From NCBI RefSeq assembly GCF_003475325.1, contig NZ_QRQC01000031.1:1-18024 (forward strand): DNA of 18,024 bases. Direction: 5' to 3'. The stretch comes from Collinsella sp. AF33-16. GTDB lineage: Bacteria > Actinomycetota > Coriobacteriia > Coriobacteriales > Coriobacteriaceae. This document shows positions 8,671-14,669 of this stretch, piece after piece. A program made the position numbers and the translations under genes. Position 1 is the first letter of the stretch. Each line of letters opens with the position of its first letter. Under the pieces are notes generated by a model. That model saw only the letters and a list, made by a program, of their open reading frames with translations, ran no database searches and was not told the DNA's origin.

Positions 8671-9072
8671 CTACAGGCGGTCCTTGTTCTCGGCCTTAAT
8701 GTCGTGTGCCTGCTGAATAAAGAACAGGTCGTACACCACGATGACAAAGGCGCCAAAGTTGATGGCGTCGCCGCCAAACGCGGGAAGCGTGAGCACGGCC
8801 TGCGCAATCGTGGCGATTGCGGCGACGATGCCGAGCTTAAACGCACCATCCACCTGCGAAGGCTTGTTGGCGCCCTTGATGCCCGCAACGCCCGCGGCAA
8901 GATCGATGAGGCCCTTGGCGATAATCACGGCCGCGGCGAGCATGGCGTTCGATCCGTAGGTGGACTCGAACTTGCCGGTCGCGATGCCGGCGATTCCAAT
9001 GACGAGACTGGCGATGCCCAGAACAAAATAAATCAGGGCAAGGATTTTGAGAGTCTTGCGAGTGAAGCTCAT
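8671..9072 (-). CDS. four-helix membrane protein of unknown function
   Basis: I do not recognise a named family. The 133-residue protein starts MSFTRKTLK, then has four hydrophobic segments (about 10-31, 43-65, 80-98 and 104-122), glycine/alanine-rich, with a charged C-terminal tail. Acidic D57 and D115 lie within or at the edge of helices. I chose the ATG at 9072 because AAAGGA lies 7 nt upstream. A longer in-frame ATG at 9141 lacks such a site and lies at the putative -10 box (9140-9145), so it would precede the transcript. It is convergent with the RlmA gene across the 8597-8630 hairpin. Function unknown; only membrane location is suggested. Confidence 0.75.
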   Translation of the reverse strand: MSFTRKTLKILALIYFVLGIASLVIGIAGIATGKFESTYGSNAMLAAAVIIAKGLIDLAAGVAGIKGANKPSQVDGAFKLGIVAAIATIAQAVLTLPAFGGDAINFGAFVIVVYDLFFIQQAHDIKAENKDRL

Positions 9073-9113
9073 GGCTGGTCCTTTCGATACGAGTACGCCA
9101 ACCTGGCGCACCC

Positions 9114-9128
9114 TATGTGCTGCACATA
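9114..9128. promoter_or_regulatory. 15-bp palindrome at the membrane-protein promoter
   Basis: TATGTGC-T-GCACATA is a perfect palindrome with a single central base. It lies just downstream of the minus-strand TACAAT box at 9140-9145, about +5 to +19, where a repressor operator would block initiation. Confidence 0.45.
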
Positions 9129-9139
9129 TGGTGAAGCAC

Positions 9140-9145
9140 ATTGTA
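9140..9145 (-). promoter_or_regulatory. possible -10 box of the membrane-protein gene
   Basis: The minus strand reads TACAAT, 68 nt before the ATG. The -35 region is not convincing. The rest of 9146-9299 shows nothing I can name. Confidence 0.3.
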
Positions 9146-9299
9146 GTTCAACGCGGCGATGCATGCGCCTGAAAGCGTCTCTTGCCTGCACGGTTCAACC
9201 TTTCAAAAAGGAAAGCTGGACGTAAGTCAAATCGATGGCAGCGCATGCGCGGCGCTGCGATGATGAGGCCATGGTAAGAGCTGGACCGAAGGAGGAGCC

Positions 9300-9443
9300 A
9301 TGATGTACGGAGTCAAGCAAGTGGATGAGCCGCGGTCGCTGGGAAGGCGCATGAGTGATTCTGTGATCGCTGCCGTGTGCACGGTATTGATGGCTGTGCT
9401 TTGCATTGGGATGCTGTGGACCATGTCGCATGTGGGACAATAA
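9300..9443 (+). CDS. 47-residue single-helix small protein
   Basis: This small open frame reads MMYGVKQVDEPRSLGRRMSD, then a hydrophobic segment of about 21 residues (22-42, with C27 and C35), and ends SHVGQ. AAGGAGGAG (9289-9296), the strongest ribosome binding site in the window, precedes it; the ATG at 9300 or the next codon at 9303 could start translation. The basic residues before the helix (R16, R17) predict a cytoplasmic N-terminus and a helix in the membrane. I know no family. It lies 63 nt upstream of the rsmJ start and could be co-transcribed with it. Support rests on the ribosome binding site and membrane-protein composition; there is no homology evidence. Confidence 0.6.
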   Translation: MMYGVKQVDEPRSLGRRMSDSVIAAVCTVLMAVLCIGMLWTMSHVGQ

Positions 9444-9506
9444 CGGACGGTTGGGTGCCGACATGAATGGCGCCCATGTATTCGTTTTGTTTGCTAAGGA
9501 GTGTCC

Positions 9507-10211
9507 ATGGGCGTCGTCGATCCCTTTTCTGTTGCTCGGGCCGCAGGGCTAGAGCTCGTGCGGACGTTCGAGGGCCTCACGCTCACCGATGGCACGATGG
9601 AGCTGCGTGCCGATTTTGCCCGCATGCGCCCACGGCTCAAGCAGGGTCGTCTGCAGCAAGAGCTGTTGGTAAAGGCTGCGCGCACAAAAGGCATCGAACA
9701 ACCATGGGCGATTGATGCCACAGCAGGCTTTGGCGAGGACTCGCTGCTGCTGGCGGCCGCGGGCTTTACCGTCGATCTGTATGAACAGGATTGCGTGATC
9801 GCGGCGCTTCTCAAGGATGCCTTGGATCGCGCGACAGATGATCCGGCGCTTGCGACAGCCGTGGCACGAATGCGCTTACATGCCGGCGAGGACAGCATTG
9901 CCGGCCTTCGCCATACGGCCGAGCTGATCGAGCAGGGTGAGCTCGCCGCTCCCGACGTGGTGTATCTGGACCCTATGTTTCCCGAGCGCGCCAAGAGTGC
10001 GGCGGTTAAAAAGAAGTTTCAGCTTTTGCATCATCTGGAGCAGCCGTGCGCCGACGAGGAGACGCTGGTCCAGGCAGCGCTTGCGGTGTATCCGCGCAAA
10101 GTCGTTATCAAACGGCCGGTGAAGGGGCCGCTGCTTGCCGGCGTTAAGCCGAGCTATCAGCTCGCGGGCAAGGCCGTTCGCTACGACGTTTTGGTGCCGC
10201 CGCGCCCGTAG
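9507..10211 (+). CDS. rsmJ: 16S rRNA (guanine-N2) methyltransferase RsmJ
   Basis: RsmJ (formerly YhiQ) makes N2-methylguanosine at position 1516 of 16S rRNA using SAM. The 234-residue product shares its hallmark segments: DATAGFGEDSLLLAAAGF (70-87, SAM pocket), the acidic YEQD (92-95) for the ribose, the active-site VVYLDPMFPERAKSAAVKKK (from about 151), and VVIKRP towards the end. The region before residue 60 is short and divergent. AAGGAG (9496-9501) lies 5 nt before the ATG at 9507; an in-frame GTG at 9501 overlaps that site and is unlikely. The product matches known RsmJ length (about 250). It ends 48 nt before the convergent zinc-ribbon gene. Confidence 0.9.
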   Translation: MGVVDPFSVARAAGLELVRTFEGLTLTDGTMELRADFARMRPRLKQGRLQQELLVKAARTKGIEQPWAIDATAGFGEDSLLLAAAGFTVDLYEQDCVIAALLKDALDRATDDPALATAVARMRLHAGEDSIAGLRHTAELIEQGELAAPDVVYLDPMFPERAKSAAVKKKFQLLHHLEQPCADEETLVQAALAVYPRKVVIKRPVKGPLLAGVKPSYQLAGKAVRYDVLVPPRP

Positions 10212-10226
10212 CTTGCGTGCGATGGC

Positions 10227-10245
10227 CGGCGCTTCGCCAGCGCCG
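10227..10245. terminator. GC hairpin between convergent genes
   Basis: CGGCGCT (10227-10233) pairs with AGCGCCG (10239-10245) around a 5-nt loop between the stops of rsmJ and the zinc-ribbon gene. No T tract follows on either strand, so termination is only a guess. Confidence 0.3.
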
Positions 10246-10259
10246 TGCCGATGCGGGGC

Positions 10260-10556
10260 CTATTTCCAGGGGTGCGACGTCAGATGCCATCCGCCGCAGT
10301 ATTCGCATTTGTAGCAGGCAAGGCCGCGCCGCCCGCGGTTTTCGCAGTCGGCCATAACTGCCTCGGCCTCGGCGCGCGTGTCGTAACGGTTTTTGCGTTC
10401 GCACGACTTGTAGCGCCAGGCTTCATCGCGCTCGGCGTCCAGGGCGTCGCGGCGCTCGTCTTCGCGCGCAAACAGATCGCTCATATCGCCGCCGGTGGCA
10501 GCGCCCAAAAACTCGCTCTTTGCCTTTGACCAGGCGGCTCGCTTTTTGCTCCCCAT
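10260..10556 (-). CDS. small zinc-ribbon-like protein of unknown function
   Basis: The 98-residue protein has a basic N-terminus (GSKKRAAWSKAK), a highly charged middle (about 31-48, many D/E/R), and a C-terminal segment with C52, C71 and Y82-x-C84-x2-C87-GGWHLTS (to 94). The latter motif, CxxCGGWHLT, recurs in short phage and bacterial proteins and suggests a metal site formed by C52 or C71, C84, C87 and H91. No function is known to me. I chose the ATG at 10556: a GAGGGG tract lies upstream though rather far away. An in-frame TTG at 10577 lacks a ribosome binding site. Divergent from the GNAT gene over a 77-bp gap holding a perfect dyad; convergent with rsmJ. Confidence 0.72.
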   Translation of the reverse strand: MGSKKRAAWSKAKSEFLGAATGGDMSDLFAREDERRDALDAERDEAWRYKSCERKNRYDTRAEAEAVMADCENRGRRGLACYKCEYCGGWHLTSHPWK

Positions 10557-10581
10557 CTGCTTCGCGCCCCTCTTCAAACGC

Positions 10582-10611
10582 TGGTATCATTGCTCAATCA
10601 AAGTGATACCA
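10582..10611. promoter_or_regulatory. TGGTATCA dyad between divergent genes
   Basis: TGGTATCA (10582-10589) and its exact inverse TGATACCA (10604-10611) are separated by 14 nt, so arm centres are about two helical turns apart. It sits midway between the zinc-ribbon and GNAT genes and has the look of a dimeric repressor operator. The half-site TTGGTATCA resembles the TTGGTATAA repeats at 13462-13490. Confidence 0.5.
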
Positions 10612-10633
10612 ATAAACGTGAGGTCGCCGCGTG

Positions 10634-11122
10634 ATGATCAGAAAAACCCTCGATACCGACATTCCCGCCGTCATGGCTATCTATGACGCGGCCCGCGCTT
10701 TTATGCGCGCGCATGGCAACGCCATGCAGTGGCCCGAGGGCACGCCTTCGGCCGAGCAGCTGGCTGCCGATATTGCCGCTGGTGGCAGTTACGTGTGCGA
10801 AGTCGACGGCCGCGTGGTGGCGACGTTTGCCTTTTTACCGGGTCCGGACGAGTGCTATGACGTGATTGAGGGCGGCCAATGGCGTAGCGACACTCCATAC
10901 GCCGTGCTGCACCGTGTGGCATCCGACGGCACCGTGCACGGCATCGCGGCTGCGATGTTTGTCTTTGCCAAGGAGCGCGCCGACCACCTGCGCATCGACA
11001 CGCATCAGGACAACCTTCCCATGCAGGGTGCGATCGTTAAGGCGGGGTTCGAGCGCGCCGGCGTCGTGTATGTGTCGGACGGCACACCGCGTGTTGCGTT
11101 TGACTGGCTGCGCGAGGCATAA
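10634..11122 (+). CDS. GNAT-family N-acetyltransferase
   Basis: GNAT enzymes transfer acetyl groups from acetyl-CoA to amines. The 162-residue protein has the N-terminal IRKTLDTDIPAVMAIYDAAR strand-helix, the acetyl-CoA region THGIAAAM-type (V101-H-G-I-A, a degenerate form of the Q/RxxGxG/A motif) preceded by YAVLHRVAS, the DTHQDNLPMQ motif (122-131), and KAGFERAG (136-143), all in the usual order. The substrate is unknown; a protein, small amine or drug is possible. Either the ATG at 10634 or the GTG at 10631 could start translation; GAGG at 10620-10623 serves both. It lies divergent from the zinc-ribbon gene over a dyad and is ended by a strong terminator. Confidence 0.88.
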   Translation: MIRKTLDTDIPAVMAIYDAARAFMRAHGNAMQWPEGTPSAEQLAADIAAGGSYVCEVDGRVVATFAFLPGPDECYDVIEGGQWRSDTPYAVLHRVASDGTVHGIAAAMFVFAKERADHLRIDTHQDNLPMQGAIVKAGFERAGVVYVSDGTPRVAFDWLREA

Positions 11123-11156
11123 GCGCCCAGGCGCATACCAACACTCCATCTAAATG

Positions 11157-11184
11157 AAAATGGCCCCGGGTGGGGCCATTTTTT
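11157..11184 (+). terminator. strong rho-independent terminator
   Basis: Perfect 11-bp arms AAAATGGCCCC (11157-11167) and GGGGCCATTTT close a GGGT loop, ending in six T residues (11179-11184). It is 34 nt after the GNAT stop. The rest of the 306-nt gap 11123-11428 has no gene I can support; it contains only small GC hairpins and a possible -10 box. Confidence 0.9.
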
Positions 11185-11362
11185 GGCAAAACGCGTTGTT
11201 GTGGGGCTCGCGTCGCTGCCGTTCCAGATGAACCCGGGCAGACAAAAAGGGGAGGTGCCGGCTTTCGCAAGGCGCGAACCTACGAAAATCGCTGCGCGGC
11301 AACGCGGGGCGATGAGCTCGGTCGGGGGATAGGGCCCGCTTCGCCCGCCGGCCCGTAAATTG

Positions 11363-11368
11363 TATCAT
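11363..11368 (+). promoter_or_regulatory. possible -10 box of the TetM-like gene
   Basis: TATCAT directly preceded by TG (extended -10 style, without the usual spacer base), about 60 nt before the ATG at 11429. No -35 hexamer is visible upstream in the GC-rich sequence. Confidence 0.25.
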
Positions 11369-11428
11369 CCAGTGTGGAACGAGAGCGCCCGTTGCCGCGT
11401 GCGATGGGCTTGCAATAAGAGGAGAGCC

Positions 11429-13432
11429 ATGTCGAAACAAGCGGTCGTTGGAATCTTGGCGCATGTCGATGCCGGCAAGACCACGCTGGCCGAGGCCATG
11501 TTGTTCAACGCAGGTCGTATTCGCAAGCGCGGCCGCGTGGACGATGGCGATTCGCATCTGGACACTAACGCGATCGAGCGCGAGCGCGGCATTACGATCT
11601 TCTCGTCGCAGGCCGTGCTCGACCATGGCGATACCCACGTCATGCTCGTTGATGCGCCGGGGCATGTCGATTTTTCTGCCGAGGCGGAGCGCACATTGCG
11701 CGCACTCGACTACGCGATTTTGGTTGTGGGCGCCAACGACGGCGTACAAGGGCACACCGAAACCCTGTGGCGCCTGCTTGCGCGCTATGACATCCCGACG
11801 TTCATCTATATCAACAAAATCGATTTGGAGAATCCCGGCCGCGAGGTTTTGCTGGCACAACTTGGGCAACGTCTTTCCGAAGGCTGCCTGGATGCCAGCG
11901 AACTGCTGGCGGGCGGCGCCGTTCAGGAGGACGCTGCTGCGTTGGACGAGGCGGCACTCGAGGAGTTTCTTGAAGCGGGTGAGCTTTCCGTCGCAACGCT
12001 GTCGCGCATGGTTGCCGAGCGCAAGCTCTTTCCCTGCTTTGCCGGCTCGGCGCTCAAGGACCAAGGCGTGGACGAGTTGCTGGATGGCATATGCGCGCTG
12101 ATGCGTGAACAGGCGTGGCTCCCGGAGTTTGCCGCGCGCGTCTATCGTGTCAGCCGCGGGGATCGTGGCGAGCGCTTGGCTTGGGTTAAAGTGACCGGCG
12201 GCACGCTGCGCGCAAAACAGATGATCAGCGGGCATTCCAGTGCCGAGGCGTGGGAACAGAAGGTCGATCAGGTACGCATCTATAACGGCGAGAAGTATGA
12301 GCTTGCCCAAGAAGTTGCTGCTGGCGGTATTTGCGCCGTGACGGGTCTTGCGCACGTTCGCCCAGGGGACGCCCTGGGCACGGAGCCCGCGGGCGATGCG
12401 CCCGTCATCGCTCCGGTCCTCACCTATACGGTGCTGCCGGGCGAACACGACGTTCATGCGGTGTTTAAAGCGCTGAGTGAGTTGGCGGACGAAGATCCCA
12501 TGCTCGGCGTAAGCTGGAATACGCATCTTGAGCAGATCCATTTGCAGTTGATGGGCGCCGTGCAACTCGAGGTCGTGCAGCGGGTGTTGGCTGATCGCTT
12601 TGGCCTTTCGGTTGCGTTTGAGCCCGGCGGCATTCTCTATAAGGAGACTATTTCGCGGCCGGTCGAGGGCGTGGGCCACTTTGAGCCGCTGCGCCACTAT
12701 GCCGAGGTGCATCTGCGCCTGGAGCCGTTGCCGGCGGGTTCGGGTGTGCAGTTTGGCACCGTGACCTCGACCGACGAGCTCGATCTTAACTGGCAGCGTT
12801 TGGCACTCACCAACGCTATGGAGCGCGACCACCTGGGCGTGCTGACGGGCTCGCCCATCACCGATGTGCGCATTACGCTCACGGGCGGCCGCGCGCATGC
12901 CAAACACACCGAGGGCGGCGATTTTCGCCAGGCCACGTACCGCGCGATTCGCCAGGGTTTGATGCAGGCGCGCGAGGCCGGCGCGGCGGTGTTGTTGGAG
13001 CCGTGGTATCGCTTTGAGCTCGAGGTGCCGGGGGAGTGCGTGGGCCGGGCGCTCTCGGATGCCACGCGCATGAGTGCCGAGTACGAGCCGCCGACGATGG
13101 CGGGAGACCGGGCGAAGCTTGTGGGTCGCGTTCCGGCATCCGAGGTGCAAGATTATGCGCTGGAGGTGGCTGCCTACACGAGCGGTCGCGGGCATCTGTA
13201 CCTGGAGTTCGCCGGTTATGCGGCTTGCCATGATGGCGAGCGCGTAATCGAGGCTGCCGCCTACGAGCCCGAGGCCGATCTGCCCAACACGCCCGACTCG
13301 GTCTTTTGCGCCCACGGCGCCGGCTACACGGTCAAATGGTACGACGCACCCGCTGCGGCGCACGTAAAGGTCGATCCCGCCACCTTCCGCCCCTGGCGAG
13401 CAGCAGACGCCGAGTTTTTCGGCCACATGTGA
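11429..13432 (+). CDS. TetM-like translational GTPase (chromosomal type)
   Basis: The 667-residue protein is an EF-G/TetM-class GTPase acting on the ribosome: P-loop AHVDAGKTT (11-19), ITIFSSQ switch I (55-61), DAPGH (75-79), NKID (129-132), then domains II to V. TetM is 639 residues and conserves similar stretches in domain III/IV (LPLGSG versus LPAGSG). The domain-IV region has H490-x2-H493-T-x-GGDFRQATYRAIRQG, which I know from chromosomal housekeeping homologs and not from the Tet(M/O/W) proteins. So tetracycline resistance is possible but not safe to infer. GAGGAG (11419-11424) lies 4 nt before the ATG; the in-frame ATG at 11360 adds a non-conserved tail and has no ribosome binding site. 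A palindrome overlaps the stop codon. Confidence 0.85.
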   Translation: MSKQAVVGILAHVDAGKTTLAEAMLFNAGRIRKRGRVDDGDSHLDTNAIERERGITIFSSQAVLDHGDTHVMLVDAPGHVDFSAEAERTLRALDYAILVVGANDGVQGHTETLWRLLARYDIPTFIYINKIDLENPGREVLLAQLGQRLSEGCLDASELLAGGAVQEDAAALDEAALEEFLEAGELSVATLSRMVAERKLFPCFAGSALKDQGVDELLDGICALMREQAWLPEFAARVYRVSRGDRGERLAWVKVTGGTLRAKQMISGHSSAEAWEQKVDQVRIYNGEKYELAQEVAAGGICAVTGLAHVRPGDALGTEPAGDAPVIAPVLTYTVLPGEHDVHAVFKALSELADEDPMLGVSWNTHLEQIHLQLMGAVQLEVVQRVLADRFGLSVAFEPGGILYKETISRPVEGVGHFEPLRHYAEVHLRLEPLPAGSGVQFGTVTSTDELDLNWQRLALTNAMERDHLGVLTGSPITDVRITLTGGRAHAKHTEGGDFRQATYRAIRQGLMQAREAGAAVLLEPWYRFELEVPGECVGRALSDATRMSAEYEPPTMAGDRAKLVGRVPASEVQDYALEVAAYTSGRGHLYLEFAGYAACHDGERVIEAAAYEPEADLPNTPDSVFCAHGAGYTVKWYDAPAAAHVKVDPATFRPWRAADAEFFGHM

Positions 13433-13458
13433 CAAAGGGGCAGTTCCTTTGTCACATG
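13426..13458. repeat. perfect 13-bp-arm palindrome overlapping a stop codon
   Basis: CATGTGACAAAGG (13426-13438) and CCTTTGTCACATG (13446-13458) are exact inverses around the 7-nt loop GGCAGTT. The TGA stop of the TetM-like gene (13430-13432) lies inside the first arm. Twenty-eight of the central 31 bases equal those of the palindrome at 17155-17185. It can form a terminator-like hairpin but lacks a T tract. Confidence 0.85.
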
Positions 13459-13461
13459 CTA

Positions 13462-13491
13462 TTGGTATAACTCGGTATAAGTTGGTATAAC
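13462..13491 (+). promoter_or_regulatory. three GGTATAA direct repeats at 10-bp spacing; possible promoter
   Basis: GGTATAA occurs at 13464-13470, 13474-13480 and 13484-13490, one helical turn apart, on the same face of the DNA. TTGGTA (13462-13467) and TATAAC (13486-13491), 18 nt apart, could act as -35 and -10, so a protein on the repeats would compete with RNA polymerase. TACCA (13495-13499) adds an inverted half-site to the third repeat. Confidence 0.55.
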
Positions 13492-13525
13492 TGTTACCAG
13501 GGTTTGCCAATCCGAGGAGGCCGAT

Positions 13526-14644
13526 ATGAATCCAAATCCCTTTAAGCCCACAGCTGGTAAGCGGCCTCCGATACTCATCGGTCGCGAGTCGGTCATCGAA
13601 GATTTTGAGGAAGGGCTCGACAACGGCGCCGGAGCGCCGGGCAGGCTCATGCTCATTACGGGAAACCGCGGCTATGGCAAAACGGTTCTCCTGCGGGAGC
13701 TGCAACGTCTAGCCAGCGAGCGCGGATGGGCGGTTGTCTCCGATTCCGCTTCGCTTGGTTTGTGCGACCGCTTGGTCGACGCGCTTCGCTCGAATAAACC
13801 CGTTGTGACGTCAATGGAGTTTGGGCCGTCGTTTGGCCGGATGTCGGTCGAGGCGGCGCGGGCAAAAGGCGAGACATTGCGAGGGCTGGTCAACGAGCGT
13901 CTCAAGAAGCTCGGTCCGGGCAAGGGCGTCTTGTTTGCGATTGACGAGGCACAATCGGCGTCTATCGAGGAACTGGCGGCTCTTGCCGTCCTCTATCAGC
14001 AGGTGCTCGGAGACCAGGATGCCACGGGCTTGCCCGATAGCGACCAGCGCGGTCTTGCGCTGGCGTTCGCCGGCTTGCCCAGTATGGTTGACGATCTGCT
14101 CGAAGAGCCGAGCGTGACGTTTTTGCGGCGTGCCCAGCAGCGTACGTTGGGGGCAATATCTTTGCCCAAAGTGCGCGATTCGTATATCCAGACGGTCAAA
14201 GACGCTGGTCTTTACGTTGACGCGGAGACGGCGGACCTTGCGGCGCGCAAGAGCATGGGGCATCCCTATATGGTTCAGCTGGTGGGCTATTACATGTGGC
14301 GGTCTGCTGTCCGGCGTGGCTCGCAGGTCATCGAAAGGCGCGATGTCGAGAATGGCCATGCGGATGCCGTCTCCGAGTTCTACGAAGCGGTTGACGCACC
14401 TCTGTATTACGGTCTGCGCAGCCCTCAGCGCCTCTTTATCGAGGCTATGGCGGTTGACGAGGACAAGCCGACGCGCACGGCGGATATCATTGAACGCTGT
14501 GACCGTACCCAGAGCTGGGCGAGTAAATATCGTGCAAGTCTGATTCGCGAGCGCGTCGTCGAGGCTGCCGGATACGGCCTTGTCCGGTTTACCGTGCCCA
14601 TGCTGGGCGAGTACATTCGCGATCGCATTTTATGGCATGAGTAG
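13526..14644 (+). CDS. P-loop ATPase with C-terminal winged-helix-like region
   Basis: This is a 372-residue cytoplasmic ATPase of the AAA/STAND type. The N-terminus NPFKPTAGKRPPILIGRE is that of actinobacterial ATP-binding proteins of unknown role. It has Walker A GNRGYGKT (46-53) and Walker B VLFAIDEAQ (135-143, D140 E141). The middle QLAALAVLYQQV and LALAFAGLPSM segments fit the sensor region, and the last 80 residues are alpha-rich and may form a winged helix (not certain). GAGGAGG lies 5-6 nt before the ATG. The UvrA-like gene starts 25 nt after the stop, so the two probably form an operon and may act together. The control region has GGTATAA repeats. Target DNA or partner unknown. Confidence 0.82.
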   Translation: MNPNPFKPTAGKRPPILIGRESVIEDFEEGLDNGAGAPGRLMLITGNRGYGKTVLLRELQRLASERGWAVVSDSASLGLCDRLVDALRSNKPVVTSMEFGPSFGRMSVEAARAKGETLRGLVNERLKKLGPGKGVLFAIDEAQSASIEELAALAVLYQQVLGDQDATGLPDSDQRGLALAFAGLPSMVDDLLEEPSVTFLRRAQQRTLGAISLPKVRDSYIQTVKDAGLYVDAETADLAARKSMGHPYMVQLVGYYMWRSAVRRGSQVIERRDVENGHADAVSEFYEAVDAPLYYGLRSPQRLFIEAMAVDEDKPTRTADIIERCDRTQSWASKYRASLIRERVVEAAGYGLVRFTVPMLGEYIRDRILWHE

Positions 14645-14669
14645 GGTGATAAAGGTGACGGAACAGAAG

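Noticed and set aside
9501..9506. Upstream GTG start for rsmJ
   Set aside because: The GTG overlaps the Shine-Dalgarno AAGGAG; the ATG at 9507 has correct spacing.
11228..11332. 34-codon open frame (starting MNPGRQKGE) in the gap before the TetM-like gene, considered as an attenuator leader peptide
   Set aside because: No ribosome binding site, stops well before the probable promoter at 11363, and no alternating terminator hairpins.
11170..11358. GTG-started frame downstream of the GNAT terminator
   Set aside because: Begins inside the terminator hairpin and has no ribosome binding site or family features.
11429..13432. Acquired tetracycline resistance gene (tet(M)-like cassette)
   Set aside because: No mobile element or low-GC signature around it, and the domain-IV motif differs from the Tet proteins I know.
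11150..13705. Very long open frame on the minus strand (also long antisense frames across prfC, the transporter/SDR unit and the UvrA-like gene)
   Set aside because: They mirror GC-rich codons of clearly homologous plus-strand genes, lack ribosome binding sites, and have no recognisable domains.
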